Positions 17,426 through 26,401 of a stretch of DNA of 38,658 nt are shown in pieces. Made by a program: the position numbers and the translations under genes. A model generated the notes under the pieces. It was not told the origin of the DNA. It did no database searches and worked only from the letters and a program-made list of their open reading frames with translations. Numbering within the stretch: the first letter of the stretch is position 1; the number at the start of each line of letters is the position of its first letter. The DNA comes from Planctomycetota bacterium (GTDB lineage: Bacteria; Planctomycetota; PLA2; JAEUHO01): the NCBI GenBank assembly GCA_030066775.1, contig JASJAY010000062.1:1-38658 (forward strand), in the 5' to 3' direction.

Positions 17426-18886
17426 CTAGCGGAACTTCACCGCCCAGTCGTTGCGGGTGCCTGCGCAGCGGGTGCAGATGTAGGCGAGGACGCCACCGCC
17501 CTGGAGCGTCTTGCGCTCGAGGCCCTGGCCGTTGCACACGCGGCAGGGCGTGAGCTTCTCGGTGCCGACCTCGAAGAGCCCGGAGCGCTCCGCGAAGTAC
17601 GCCATCGTCCACGCCGTGCGCTCGCGCGACTTGGCGCGGGCCCACCACTGCTCGCGCGTCGGCGGCTTGGGCACCTTGATCTTGGGCGCGGCCTGGCTGC
17701 GGCCCTGGCGGTTGCGGTTCGCGTTGTTGCGCCGCTGGCTCGGGGGCTTGATCTTCGCCGGCTTCACGACGAACGTGCCCTCGCCGTACGAGCGCGTGAT
17801 CCAGTTGCGCTTCGTGCGCTCGGACCAGAACTGCTGCGCCTCTTCGGGCGTGATGTCGTCCTTGTTCGCAAAGCGCTCGGAGAGCGCGAGGAACGCGGCC
17901 TCGGGCAGCTCGCGGCGGGTCCAGGACGTCACGTCCGTGACGCTGATGTCCTTCTCCTTGACCTTCTTCTCGATCAGCTTCTCGCAGATCTTCGGGAAGT
18001 GGAAGCGCGCCTGGTGGCGGAAGTACTCGCTGCGCTTCTTCTCGAAGTCCTTGCCGAGGCGCTCCAGGAGGATCTTCACCGCCTCGCCGTACTCGGGGTG
18101 CTTCTCCGGGAAGGCCTGCTGCGCCTCCTTGAACTTGCGGAAGTTCTTGTAGGAGAGCATGCGGCGCATCTCCTTGAGCGACTCGCGCGCCTCGGCGTCG
18201 CGGATCAGCTCATCGACGTACTCGAGACGCTTCTTCGCCACGTTGGCGTTGATGTAGTTCGGGTCGTCGGCGACCGTGCGGAACAGGTCGCGCGCCTTCT
18301 CGAGATAGCCCATCCAGAGCGCATCGTTGGCGGCGTTGAACCGCGTGCGCGCGTCGGCGGTCTCGATGTCCTCGACCTCCTGGTTGGCTTTGAGGTCGGC
18401 AACGTACTTGTCCCAGAGCTGCTCGGCGGTCCAGATGTCGCGCGCATCCATCTCTTCCTTGCGTCGCGACTTGATCGTCTCCGCGCGAACCGGGAGCAGC
18501 TGGCCGTTCGAGCGGAAGTAGACGATGCCGCCCTCCTCGCGCTCGATCTTCCCGCGCAGCTCTTCTGTTTTGCCGCCACTCTGTTCCTGGACGATCACGT
18601 CGCCGACGATCGTGCGGGCGGCGTTGCGCTCCCAGCCCCAGTCCTGCCAGAGCTTCTTGCGCACCTCGGTGTCGACCGCTTCCCAGCGGATGCGGCGCAG
18701 CGAGCCCCGGACCAGGTCTTCGATCACGAGGATCTCTTCGTTGCTCTCCTCGATCACCGGACGGCCCTTGACCGACTCACCGGTCTTCAGGTGGATCACT
18801 TCGGCAGCGACGGGATCCAGACCTGCGCTGAGGAACAGGGCGCAGAGGGCGAGCATCGGGAGGACGTAGCGGAGAGGTGACTTCAT
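17426..18886 (-). CDS. Exported SH3-like protein with C-terminal DnaJ-type zinc site
   Basis: A 486-residue protein with signal peptide 1-28 (ending PVAA). Residues 29-80 form an SH3-like small barrel (VIHLKTGESVKGRPVIEE...GSLRRIRWEAV), a common exported module in Planctomycetota. Residues about 150-340 are helical, with TPR-like spacing. A basic Asn/Arg/Gln-rich linker (about 390-415) precedes the C-terminal zinc site: CRVCNGQG (Cys448, Cys451) and CTRCAGT (Cys471, Cys474), the CxxCxGxG half sites of DnaJ. Such a site is unusual in an exported protein. The gene follows the GspI-like gene by 25 bp and probably belongs to the pseudopilus operon. Function unknown. Confidence 0.8.
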   Translation of the reverse strand: MKSPLRYVLPMLALCALFLSAGLDPVAAEVIHLKTGESVKGRPVIEESNEEILVIEDLVRGSLRRIRWEAVDTEVRKKLWQDWGWERNAARTIVGDVIVQEQSGGKTEELRGKIEREEGGIVYFRSNGQLLPVRAETIKSRRKEEMDARDIWTAEQLWDKYVADLKANQEVEDIETADARTRFNAANDALWMGYLEKARDLFRTVADDPNYINANVAKKRLEYVDELIRDAEARESLKEMRRMLSYKNFRKFKEAQQAFPEKHPEYGEAVKILLERLGKDFEKKRSEYFRHQARFHFPKICEKLIEKKVKEKDISVTDVTSWTRRELPEAAFLALSERFANKDDITPEEAQQFWSERTKRNWITRSYGEGTFVVKPAKIKPPSQRRNNANRNRQGRSQAAPKIKVPKPPTREQWWARAKSRERTAWTMAYFAERSGLFEVGTEKLTPCRVCNGQGLERKTLQGGGVLAYICTRCAGTRNDWAVKFR

Positions 18887-18911
18887 GGGAGTCTCCAGCT
18901 GCGGGTGGGAA

Positions 18912-19346
18912 TCAGTTCGGATCATCGTTCGGGTTGCGGGGGTTCAGGGTCGAGCGCGTCAGGGCCATCGGCTTCAGCGTGCGCACGGGGTTGCCGCGGT
19001 AGCGCAGCACGGCGTGGGCGAACACGCCGGCGCCGACGGTCGAGCCGACCATGCGGTTGGCCGTCCACTGGATGTCGACCGTGTAGCCGCGCAGCGAGAG
19101 ATCGCGCCCCTTGATCGGCTTGGGCATGCGCCCGGGAGGCATCTTGTCGACCTCCTCCTGGACGATGGTGCGGATCTCGGGCGTGACCTGCTGGACGCGC
19201 TGCTCGATCCGGCGCTCCGTCTGGTGGAACACGCCGATCGAGAAGAGGGAGAGGATCGAGACGCTCCCGACGAGCAGGATGCTCAGGGCGATGATCACCT
19301 CGATGAAGGAGAAGCCGAGCTGCGTGCGCGTGCGGACGTGGCTCAT
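18912..19346 (-). CDS. Minor pseudopilin, GspI-like
   Basis: A 144-residue prepilin with short leader MSHVRTRTQLG, then FSFIEVIIALSIL. Cleavage by prepilin peptidase would fall after Gly11, giving N-methyl-Phe1 and the key Glu5. The globular part is small (VDIQWTANR and AHAVLRYRG suggest strands), which fits GspI. Its ATG overlaps the stop of the GspJ-like gene (ATGA). The order G-H-J-I here differs from the usual G-H-I-J of type II secretion operons; subtype calls rest on size and position. Confidence 0.8.
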   Translation of the reverse strand: MSHVRTRTQLGFSFIEVIIALSILLVGSVSILSLFSIGVFHQTERRIEQRVQQVTPEIRTIVQEEVDKMPPGRMPKPIKGRDLSLRGYTVDIQWTANRMVGSTVGAGVFAHAVLRYRGNPVRTLKPMALTRSTLNPRNPNDDPN

Positions 19347-20608
19347 CGCGCTCCCTCCTTCGGCAGCGTGAACCGATCGCGGTACACGGGCAGCTTGACC
19401 TCGCTGGCTGCCGGCAGGCCGATGTAGGTCCACTCGTTCGCGTCGTGATCCGTGGCCTTGGTGCCGCGCACGCCGCGCTCCACGCGCGCCGTCCGCTTCT
19501 GGTAGTCGACGTTGATGACGCGCATCCACTCGATGCCGACCTTCACGAAGGGCGGGCCGCCGGCCTGGGGCCTCACGAGGTCGTCCGGGTTGTCGATCGG
19601 GATCTCGCGCGCGTCCTTGCCGACCGTGCCCGTCAGCATGCCGTCGCCGCGACCGAAGCCGAACGAGGTGGGACTGGCGAGCGCGATCTCGAGGCGCACG
19701 AACGCCGGGAAGATGTCGTCGCTGGGATCGACCAGGCTCTGCTTGCCCGCGTGGAGCGCCCACTTCGTGTCGGCGCCGCGCGTGGAGTCCCAGTGCGGGC
19801 CCACGTAGCGCGTCTGCTCGCCGTTCATGCCGGCGCGCTGCGTCGCCGGCTCCCACGACGTCGCGAAGATGCGGCGCCAGGTGACACCGAAGTGCAAGAG
19901 CCCGGTGGCCACGGGGCGACAGCGCTTCTGGATCTTCTTCAGCGTGTCGAAGTTCTCGGGCAGGAGCAGCGACTCGGTCGGGTGGCCGATGGGCGCGCGG
20001 TAGCCGCGGTAGAGCGTGAGGATCGAAGGGAAGTTCGGGTCCTCGGGCACCGCGATGTAGACGATCTCGACCTGGCCCCCGGTGGGCTTGAAGATCGTGT
20101 CGTCGGTGGCGGCTTCGACGTTCTCGGGCGTGACGTCCTTGGCGTCCGGACCGCCGCCCGTCGGCAGGCGGCTGAAGAGCGGGTCCGCGCCCTCGCTCAT
20201 GTCCGCGACGAAGGCGAAGTACGGCATCATGTAGCCGTAGCGGCCGTCGCTCTCCGCGAGGCCCGTCTTCATCGGGATGTGCGTCGAGCGCAGGCGCACG
20301 TTCACCGGCGGCGGGGGCAGCGTCGCCGACTCACGCCGGATCGCGCCGGGATCGCGCTCATCCGATAGCGGCGGCGGATCCGTGTCGCGCACGATCTGCA
20401 TCGTCTTGAGGTCCTGCTCGACGATCGGCAGGACGTTGTCGAGCCGGTCGTAGAGCGCGGCCTCGCGCGTGCCCTGGTCGAAGATGTCCAGTCCCTGACG
20501 CATCAGGAACACGACCATCGAGCCGAGCATCGTGAAGATCGCCATCGCGACGATCAGCTCGATCATCGTGAAGCCGTGGCGAGCGGACGTGTTGCGGGTG
20601 GCGTTCAC
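19343..20608 (-). CDS. Minor pseudopilin, GspJ-like, enlarged
   Basis: A 421-residue prepilin starting at a GTG that overlaps the stop of the preceding gene (GTGA). The leader is 12 residues ending in Gly12, followed by FTMIELIVAMAIF, with Glu5 after cleavage. GspJ proteins are usually near 200 residues, so the periplasmic part is about twice as long. It contains Pro-rich stretches (ATLPPPPVNV), a long beta-rich middle (VEIVYIAVPEDP, LTLYRGYR) and a C-terminal strand-rich piece (MRVINVDYQKRTARVERGVRG). GspJ-type subunits lie near the tip of a pseudopilus. The extra length may hold a binding surface. Confidence 0.8.
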   Translation of the reverse strand: MNATRNTSARHGFTMIELIVAMAIFTMLGSMVVFLMRQGLDIFDQGTREAALYDRLDNVLPIVEQDLKTMQIVRDTDPPPLSDERDPGAIRRESATLPPPPVNVRLRSTHIPMKTGLAESDGRYGYMMPYFAFVADMSEGADPLFSRLPTGGGPDAKDVTPENVEAATDDTIFKPTGGQVEIVYIAVPEDPNFPSILTLYRGYRAPIGHPTESLLLPENFDTLKKIQKRCRPVATGLLHFGVTWRRIFATSWEPATQRAGMNGEQTRYVGPHWDSTRGADTKWALHAGKQSLVDPSDDIFPAFVRLEIALASPTSFGFGRGDGMLTGTVGKDAREIPIDNPDDLVRPQAGGPPFVKVGIEWMRVINVDYQKRTARVERGVRGTKATDHDANEWTYIGLPAASEVKLPVYRDRFTLPKEGAR

Positions 20609-21771
20609 TTGGTGCCTCCCGTGGTCGTGGTGGCCGGAGCGGGAGCCGCGTCGACGTACTTCGCCTCCACGGTGCCCGCGCGTCCGAGGGTCAGGCGCAG
20701 CGGCATGTCCTCGGGGTGGGCCAGGTCGCGGAACCAGATGGTGAGGTCCGCGCCCCCACCGCCGGCCAGCCGGCCGTTGATGTACTCGACGCGCACGGGC
20801 AGCGTCGGGCGGATCACCTCGAGCCGACCGGGCAGCTCGACGTCGTTCTCCTTGGAGCGGAACACGCCGCGCAGCACGAGGCTGTCCATGAGGCCGCGGT
20901 ACCCGCCGCCGATCGCCAAGCTGACGGTGCCGCTGAGCGGGATCGCGATGCGCTTCTCGGTGTCGGGCTTGTCGTCGATGGACGCCACGTCGGCCGCGCG
21001 CAGCGCCACGGGCACGCCCGAGACCGCGATGGTCGCCGCGCGGCCGTCGTAGTCCACGGAGACGTGCGTCCAGGACTGGCCGTCGCCGGCGACCGGGGCG
21101 CCGACCGTCTCGAACGTCTTGTACTCGCCGGCGGTGCGCAGGGACTCGTTCACCCCACGAAGCCGCAGGCGCAGGCGCACGTCGTACGCAGGCGTGTTGC
21201 CCGAACGCGCGAGCTCGATGGCGTACACGACCTCGTTCGTCGGCGAGGTGCCGCGCAGGAGCCCCATGGTGGAGGCGCCCGTCTGCGGCTTGATCCACGC
21301 CTCGAACTGCAGGCCCTCGGTCATGGCGAAGAGGGACTCCGGGGAGAGCTTCACGCTCCCGCCGGCGAACTGCGCCCCGTGACCCGTGTGGCCCTCGCCC
21401 TTGGCGAGCTTCACGGAGCCCTCGACGAAGGGCGTGCGGGCGCCGCTGGCGAAGGTCAGCTCCTCGAACTGGTGCGTCAGCACGGTGCGGGCGATGCCCG
21501 CCTCGAGGCGCATGTCCGAGTCCTCCGTCGCGGGCCGCAGCACGAAGAACGCGCGCTGGTTGCCCATGCTCGCGTTGACGCAGCGGCGGGCCGTCTCGAC
21601 GATCAGGCGCCGCGCCTGCGCAATCTGGGAGCCCTTGCCGATGTTGGTCAGGTAGCCCACGGCCAGCCCCATCAGGATGGCCATCGCCCCCATCACGACC
21701 AACAGCTCCATGAAGGAGAAGCCGGCCTGGGCACGGGAGGCGTTCGGATGGGGATGCGCGCGTCGCTTCAA
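20605..21771 (-). CDS. Pseudopilin (GspH-like N-terminus) fused to a LamG/jelly-roll domain
   Basis: A 388-residue protein from a TTG at 21771, one base after the GspG stop. The leader ends in Gly17, followed by FSFMELLVVMGAMAILMG, a class III prepilin N-terminus with Glu5. After a GspH-like first part (to about 115), residues about 125-302 look like a concanavalin/LamG sandwich: LQFEAWIKPQT (154-164), WTHVSVDYDGRAATIAVSG (234-252) and GLMDSLVLRGVF (293-304) are its typical strands. LamG domains bind sugars or proteins in other settings. A beta-rich tail with Gly-rich loop and Thr-rich end follows. Pseudopilins with such a fusion are rare to my knowledge. Confidence 0.8.
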   Translation of the reverse strand: MKRRAHPHPNASRAQAGFSFMELLVVMGAMAILMGLAVGYLTNIGKGSQIAQARRLIVETARRCVNASMGNQRAFFVLRPATEDSDMRLEAGIARTVLTHQFEELTFASGARTPFVEGSVKLAKGEGHTGHGAQFAGGSVKLSPESLFAMTEGLQFEAWIKPQTGASTMGLLRGTSPTNEVVYAIELARSGNTPAYDVRLRLRLRGVNESLRTAGEYKTFETVGAPVAGDGQSWTHVSVDYDGRAATIAVSGVPVALRAADVASIDDKPDTEKRIAIPLSGTVSLAIGGGYRGLMDSLVLRGVFRSKENDVELPGRLEVIRPTLPVRVEYINGRLAGGGGADLTIWFRDLAHPEDMPLRLTLGRAGTVEAKYVDAAPAPATTTTGGTK

Positions 21772-21772
21772 C

Positions 21773-22441
21773 TCAGTCTCGCCAGTGCCGGATGTCGTCC
21801 TCGGTGTTGGGCTCGCCGTCGGGGCCCATGCTGAACAGCTGGAAGGAGTCGGGCTGCTCGAAGCCGCCGTACTCGCTCTTCCACGGGCGCGCCGACACGT
21901 CGATGCCGTCGAACGTCATGTAGCGCACGCCTTCGGCGTCCGCCTCGCCGTACGAACGCGCGGGGATGTAGATGAGCGGGTTCTGCCACTCGTCGCGGAT
22001 CTCGAGCAGTTCGGGGTTGTTCCGCTTGTTCACCGGCGCCCCGAGCTCGTCCTCGTCCGTGTTGATGAACTCGTCATCCGTGATCTGCGGGTCGTACTTC
22101 AAGCCCTGCCAGTACAGCATCTGGACGAGGGTCTCGATCCCCTCGTTGGTGCTGTTCCTGGGCGGCTTGATCTTGCCCTTCGGCACCACGCCCGTGAGCT
22201 TCGGCACGTCCTTGATGTCGAGGGGCGGATACACCTCGAAGGTGCTGTGCACCTGCCGTGCGCCCGCCGCGACCTTCTGCAGCCGCTGCTTCGTCAGGAA
22301 CTCGGGCCCCTTGCGGCCCCAGATCTGGATGGCCACGACGACCATCCCGACGAGCACGGCGATGATGCCCATCACGATCAGGATCTCGATGAACGAGAAG
22401 CCGTGCTCACGGCCTCGTCCGATGTGCCTGTGTTCGCGCAT
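21773..22441 (-). CDS. Major-type pseudopilin, GspG-like
   Basis: A 222-residue prepilin with a 14-residue leader ending Gly14, then FSFIEILIVMGIIAVLVGMV and Glu5. Near the C-terminus, LFSMGPDGEPNTEDDIRHW matches the GspG calcium loop, where Asp side chains bind Ca2+ and stabilise the pilus. It is longer than typical GspG (about 140) owing to an insertion around residues 80-140 (KLTGVVPKGKIKPP, TDDEFINTDEDELGAP). The D-x-W-x-N-P (RDEWQNPLIYIP) element seen in GspG is present. It is the first pseudopilin of the operon and the likely main subunit of the fibre. Confidence 0.88.
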   Translation of the reverse strand: MREHRHIGRGREHGFSFIEILIVMGIIAVLVGMVVVAIQIWGRKGPEFLTKQRLQKVAAGARQVHSTFEVYPPLDIKDVPKLTGVVPKGKIKPPRNSTNEGIETLVQMLYWQGLKYDPQITDDEFINTDEDELGAPVNKRNNPELLEIRDEWQNPLIYIPARSYGEADAEGVRYMTFDGIDVSARPWKSEYGGFEQPDSFQLFSMGPDGEPNTEDDIRHWRD

Positions 22442-22450
22442 GTCCTCGTC

Positions 22451-25447
22451 CTATCGCGTGCGCCGTACGACGCGGATGTCCCGGATCTTGACGTCGAAGT
22501 TCTCGGCCTCGTTCGACCAGCCGCCGAACCACAGCAGGGCCTTGCCGCTCGAGCTGCGGAATCCCGAGACCGTGTCCCGGAACAGCTCCTCCTCGATGCC
22601 GGTGTCGCCCGTGACGTAGATGGCGACCTCGCCCTTGTCGCGGTTCTCGCGCGCGATGCGCACGGTGACCCACTCGTCGGTCGGCCACTCGCGCTCTTCG
22701 ATGTCGTCACCCTGGCGCAGGACGTTGCCTTCCTGGAACGCCTTCTTCTGACCACCGCCGACGCGGAAGGCCATCTTGCCCTTGTCGTAGAAGAAGCCGA
22801 TGCCGGGCATCTTGCCGCCGCGTCCGCGGCCGGCGAGCAGCTGGACGCCGAAGACCACGTTGTTGGCGGTCGTGCCGGCGCGCTTCGGCGGGCAACGGAT
22901 GTCGAAAGAGACCTCTTCGATCGAGTCGCGGTTGAAGAGCCCCTGGTTCGTCATCGTGACGATCGGCTCGCGGAAGCTGCCGTCCTTCTTGGCCTCCTTG
23001 TCGAACACGATCATGCCGTCGACCAAGCGCACGCGGACGCCGTTGGACTCGTCGGACTTCCAGTCCTTGGGCATCTCGGTGCCCTCGAACGTGACCGTCT
23101 TCTCCTCGAGGCTGTTCCAGCGCTTCACGGCGTCGAGGGACGTCTGGGCGTAGTCGCGCCAACCCTTCCACGGGTTGTCCTCGACGTCCGGGACGTCCTC
23201 GATGACCTTGCCGAAGTCGCGCAGGGACTGCTTCACGTTCTCGGTGCCGCCGAGGCCGTAGTTGCAGAAGCCCTTGATCGCGTGGGCGGCCGGCTGGTCG
23301 CGGTTGTCGGGGTTGTCCGACACCTTCTTGGCCGACGCGAGCCCGAGCTCGTAGCGCTTCTTCCGCGGCAAGTGCTGCGCGCGCAGCTGCACCAGCGCGA
23401 GCCGGAGCTGCATGCGGTACGCGCTCTTGTCGGCGCTCGACTCACGACGCGCCGCGCGCAAGGCGAATGCCTCGGCGCGCTCGAAGTACTCCGTGGCGGT
23501 CTCCGGATCCGCGCCCGTCGCGAGCTGCTGCTCGCCGAGGCGCAGGTAGGTCACCGCCAGCCAGCCATCGAGCTCGGCGTACTCGGGCGCCAGGCGCTTG
23601 CTCTCCTCGAGCGCGCGCACGGCCGACGCCGTGTTGCCGCCGCGCTCGGCGAGCACGCCCGCCAGGAACTCGACGTACGCGTTGCGCGGCGCCTCGCGAC
23701 GCGCCGCCTCGACGCGCTCGCGCGCCGTGTCCACGTCGCCGGTCGCAAGCGCGACGAGCGCGAGCCCGAGGCTCGGCGCGATCGTCTCGTCCGGGATCGG
23801 ACCCGTGGAGGCACCCAGCTCGAGCGCCTTCTGCGCCGAAGCGAAGGCCGCCACCGCGGCATCGTGCTGGCCGAGGCGCAGGCACGTGAGGCCGAGGTTG
23901 TAGCAAGCCATCGCGCGCTCGGTCGAAGCGGCCTCCATCGTCGCAACCGCCTCGAAGGCGCCGCGCGCCGTCTCGAGATCGCCCAGCGCGTAGTACGCCG
24001 AGCCGCGGATCAACGTGGCGAGCGGGTGGCCCGGCTCGCCGGCGAGGAAGCGCTCGACCTCGGTCTTGGCCTGGTCGAGTCGCCCGAGGCGCAGGTAGCC
24101 CTCGGCGATCCGCACGCGGGCGGACGGGGTGGCCTGGGCACCGCGCCAGGTGCGCAGGGCCTCGTCGTGGTCGCCGGCCCAGGCCTGGGCGATGCCCTTG
24201 CCGAGGATCGACGTCGCGTCGCTGCGGTTGCGGTCCAGAGCCTCCTCGTAGTAGCGCAGGCCGAGCTCGGGGATGCCGATCTCGATCATGCTGTCGCCGA
24301 GCCAGGACCACGGCCGGTAGTTCGCCGGCGCGGTGCGCGCGTACTCGGCGAGCGTGGTGAGGATCATCTTGTCGTCGCGTACGGCGCGGTACGTCTCGAG
24401 GAGCTCGAGCAGGATCTCGGCGCGCTGGGTCGCCGCGGCGCCGTTGGCCTTGGCCCAGTCGAGGGCGAGCTCGAGGAGGTTCGAGGCGCGCCGCCAGCCC
24501 TCCCGGTTCTCCTTCCCTGTCTCGCCGATCTCCTTCATCTTGCGCGCCGCCTGACGCAGCGCGTTCTCACCGGCCTTGTTCGCATCGCCGATGCCGTAGA
24601 GCGACAGCGCCTCGCGGTAGTGGTTGTCCACCGTGCGGCGCAGGTACCACTGCTCGTTCTCCTCGGCGCGGAGCTCCGTGACGTTCTGCTGCTTGGCCTT
24701 GAGCACCTCTTCGCGTGCCAGCTTCTTCTCGGCCTGCTTGACCGGGCCGACGGTGGCGAACTGGACCATCAGGTCGCCCCAGCCCTCGGCCTGCCGGGCG
24801 AGACGCCACTTGAGCGGGTCGAAACCCAGGGCGCCCTCGCGGATCCAGGAACCGCCCGGCTCCTTCAGGGCCCGGATGTACACGAACCACTTCTGGTTCC
24901 CCTGCAGGATCCAGTCGTAGACGTCCTCGGGCACCGGGACGTACTCGCTGAACGTGGCCGCCACGACGTCGGCGATGTTGGACCCATCACCCGTGCTCAG
25001 GGTGGGCAGCTCGCCGCGCAGCGCGCGCCGGTGACCGGGCGCGGGACCCGGCACGGTCGGCGCCAGCGGGAACGAAAGCGAGATCCACGGCGGCGACTCG
25101 AGCTGGATCGGCGGCAGCTTGCGCGTGTCCGAGAACTTCTGGAACGCGTTGCGGTCGAGGTCCAGCAGGTAGTCCGGGTGGCCGAACGGGTCGGCCTTCA
25201 CGTCCGCGGCTGCGTTCGGGAGGTCGGCGACCTTCTTCAGCCGCACCTTGCCGGACTCCGGCGGGGCGGGCTTCAGGAGGAAGAACGTCAGCGCGAGCAG
25301 CGCGATCGAGTAGGCGAAGAGCGCGCGCTCCTTGCCCATCTTCGGGTCCAGCATCGCCGTGACGATCAGGGCGCCGAAGCCGAGCAGCGCAAACAGGAAG
25401 AACGAGCCGATGGCACCGGCCAGGAGCGTGACTGCGAGGGGAATCAT
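22451..25447 (-). CDS. Large membrane protein with TPR repeats and C-terminal jelly-roll domain
   Basis: A 998-residue protein whose ATG overlaps the stop of the PilO-like gene (ATGA). Two membrane helices lie at about 4-32 and 42-60. A long Pro-rich segment (about 60-170) precedes a TPR superhelix (about 280-800), with good repeats such as LGLRYYEEALDRNRSDATSI and ARGAFEAVATMEAASTERAM. The last 190 residues (from VTFEGTEMPKDWKSDESNG) have strands typical of a jelly-roll, concanavalin-like fold, ending WSNEAENFDVKIRDIRVVRR. TPR proteins in pilus systems help outer-membrane assembly (PilF/PilW-type), but this one is inner-membrane anchored. It may be the scaffold of the complex. Function is inferred from position. 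Confidence 0.8.
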   Translation of the reverse strand: MIPLAVTLLAGAIGSFFLFALLGFGALIVTAMLDPKMGKERALFAYSIALLALTFFLLKPAPPESGKVRLKKVADLPNAAADVKADPFGHPDYLLDLDRNAFQKFSDTRKLPPIQLESPPWISLSFPLAPTVPGPAPGHRRALRGELPTLSTGDGSNIADVVAATFSEYVPVPEDVYDWILQGNQKWFVYIRALKEPGGSWIREGALGFDPLKWRLARQAEGWGDLMVQFATVGPVKQAEKKLAREEVLKAKQQNVTELRAEENEQWYLRRTVDNHYREALSLYGIGDANKAGENALRQAARKMKEIGETGKENREGWRRASNLLELALDWAKANGAAATQRAEILLELLETYRAVRDDKMILTTLAEYARTAPANYRPWSWLGDSMIEIGIPELGLRYYEEALDRNRSDATSILGKGIAQAWAGDHDEALRTWRGAQATPSARVRIAEGYLRLGRLDQAKTEVERFLAGEPGHPLATLIRGSAYYALGDLETARGAFEAVATMEAASTERAMACYNLGLTCLRLGQHDAAVAAFASAQKALELGASTGPIPDETIAPSLGLALVALATGDVDTARERVEAARREAPRNAYVEFLAGVLAERGGNTASAVRALEESKRLAPEYAELDGWLAVTYLRLGEQQLATGADPETATEYFERAEAFALRAARRESSADKSAYRMQLRLALVQLRAQHLPRKKRYELGLASAKKVSDNPDNRDQPAAHAIKGFCNYGLGGTENVKQSLRDFGKVIEDVPDVEDNPWKGWRDYAQTSLDAVKRWNSLEEKTVTFEGTEMPKDWKSDESNGVRVRLVDGMIVFDKEAKKDGSFREPIVTMTNQGLFNRDSIEEVSFDIRCPPKRAGTTANNVVFGVQLLAGRGRGGKMPGIGFFYDKGKMAFRVGGGQKKAFQEGNVLRQGDDIEEREWPTDEWVTVRIARENRDKGEVAIYVTGDTGIEEELFRDTVSGFRSSSGKALLWFGGWSNEAENFDVKIRDIRVVRRTR

Positions 25448-26394
25448 GCGTCCTCCTCCTCTTCGTTCAGGCCCAGCGAGGCGTCCGCCTGGACGAGCAC
25501 GCTGTAGGCCTTGAGATCGAGCTCCACCACGCCGCTGAGAGGCGAGGTGTTGCGCGGCAGGCGGATGACCGTGTCGCCCAGCGCGACGGGCGCCTGCTCG
25601 TCGGTGAGCATCGCGAGGATCGCCTTGACCGCTTCCATGCGACCGACGATCACGAACTTGACCCACCACTCACGCAGGAACTGGTCCGAGCGGCCGGGCT
25701 GCGGGCGATCCACCTGGATCTGGTCGATGCGCTCGACGCCGCGCTCGAGCGCCTGGTTCACCACGCGCGATACGAGCGCGAGGTTCAGGAGCCGCTGCGG
25801 CAGCGTGGCGCGGCTGACGGGCACGTCGCCGAAACCGAGTCCCTCGGTCCGGATCTCGACGTCGTACTGGTTGGCACGACGCGCGAAGTGATCGTCGACC
25901 CAGCTGCGGATCGTGCTGAAGCTGACGTTGGGATCCTTCGTACGAAGGGCGTTGACCCAGTCCGCCTTCAGCTGGTCGAGTGTGCGCAGGCGCGCGCGCG
26001 CCGTGTCCTCGTCGCCGTCGAAGAAGGCGCGCGCGAGGGCGCGCGGGCTCTCCGCATCGGCGGCGCTGGCGCCGCGCAGGAGCGTGGCGCGCAGGATCTG
26101 CGTCGCGGCCGTGTCGTAGAGGTCACCGTCGCCGTCCGAGGTCTGGTTCAGCCGGCGCGCCCAGTCCTTCACGCGCTTGCCGTACGCCTCGGCCAGCTCC
26201 TTCTGGGCGGCGATCTGTCCACGCGACGGAACGACCAGGCTGCGCAGGTTCTTGTCGGCCCTGTCCAGGGTCCGCACCTTTGCCTCGGGGTCGTCGGTGA
26301 TCACGTAGACGGCGATCAGGCCGACCAGGAACACGCCGAGCCCGATGAGCACCGGCGTGAAGAAGGTCCGATACCGTTGCCAGAGTTCGTCCAT
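25444..26394 (-). CDS. PilO/GspM-like inner-membrane assembly protein
   Basis: A 316-residue bitopic protein: short cytoplasmic start, one membrane helix (about 14-33, FTPVLIGLGVFLVGLIAVYV), then a periplasmic part with helical segment (about 38-150) and an alpha/beta domain (about 215-310, WVKFVIVGRMEAVKAILAML and VVELDLKAYSVLV), as in PilO. PilO pairs with PilN under the pilus or pseudopilus and aligns it. It starts 8 bp after the PilM-PilN fusion gene and overlaps the next gene by 4 bp. The family call is by layout and neighbourhood rather than by strong sequence motifs. Confidence 0.7.
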   Translation of the reverse strand: MDELWQRYRTFFTPVLIGLGVFLVGLIAVYVITDDPEAKVRTLDRADKNLRSLVVPSRGQIAAQKELAEAYGKRVKDWARRLNQTSDGDGDLYDTAATQILRATLLRGASAADAESPRALARAFFDGDEDTARARLRTLDQLKADWVNALRTKDPNVSFSTIRSWVDDHFARRANQYDVEIRTEGLGFGDVPVSRATLPQRLLNLALVSRVVNQALERGVERIDQIQVDRPQPGRSDQFLREWWVKFVIVGRMEAVKAILAMLTDEQAPVALGDTVIRLPRNTSPLSGVVELDLKAYSVLVQADASLGLNEEEEDA

Positions 26395-26401
26395 GGTCGT
26401 C

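Noticed and set aside
21677..25507. Plus-strand open frame of about 1276 codons opposite the TPR and GspG-like genes
   Set aside because: It has no recognisable motif and crosses several real genes; composition is that of an antisense shadow.
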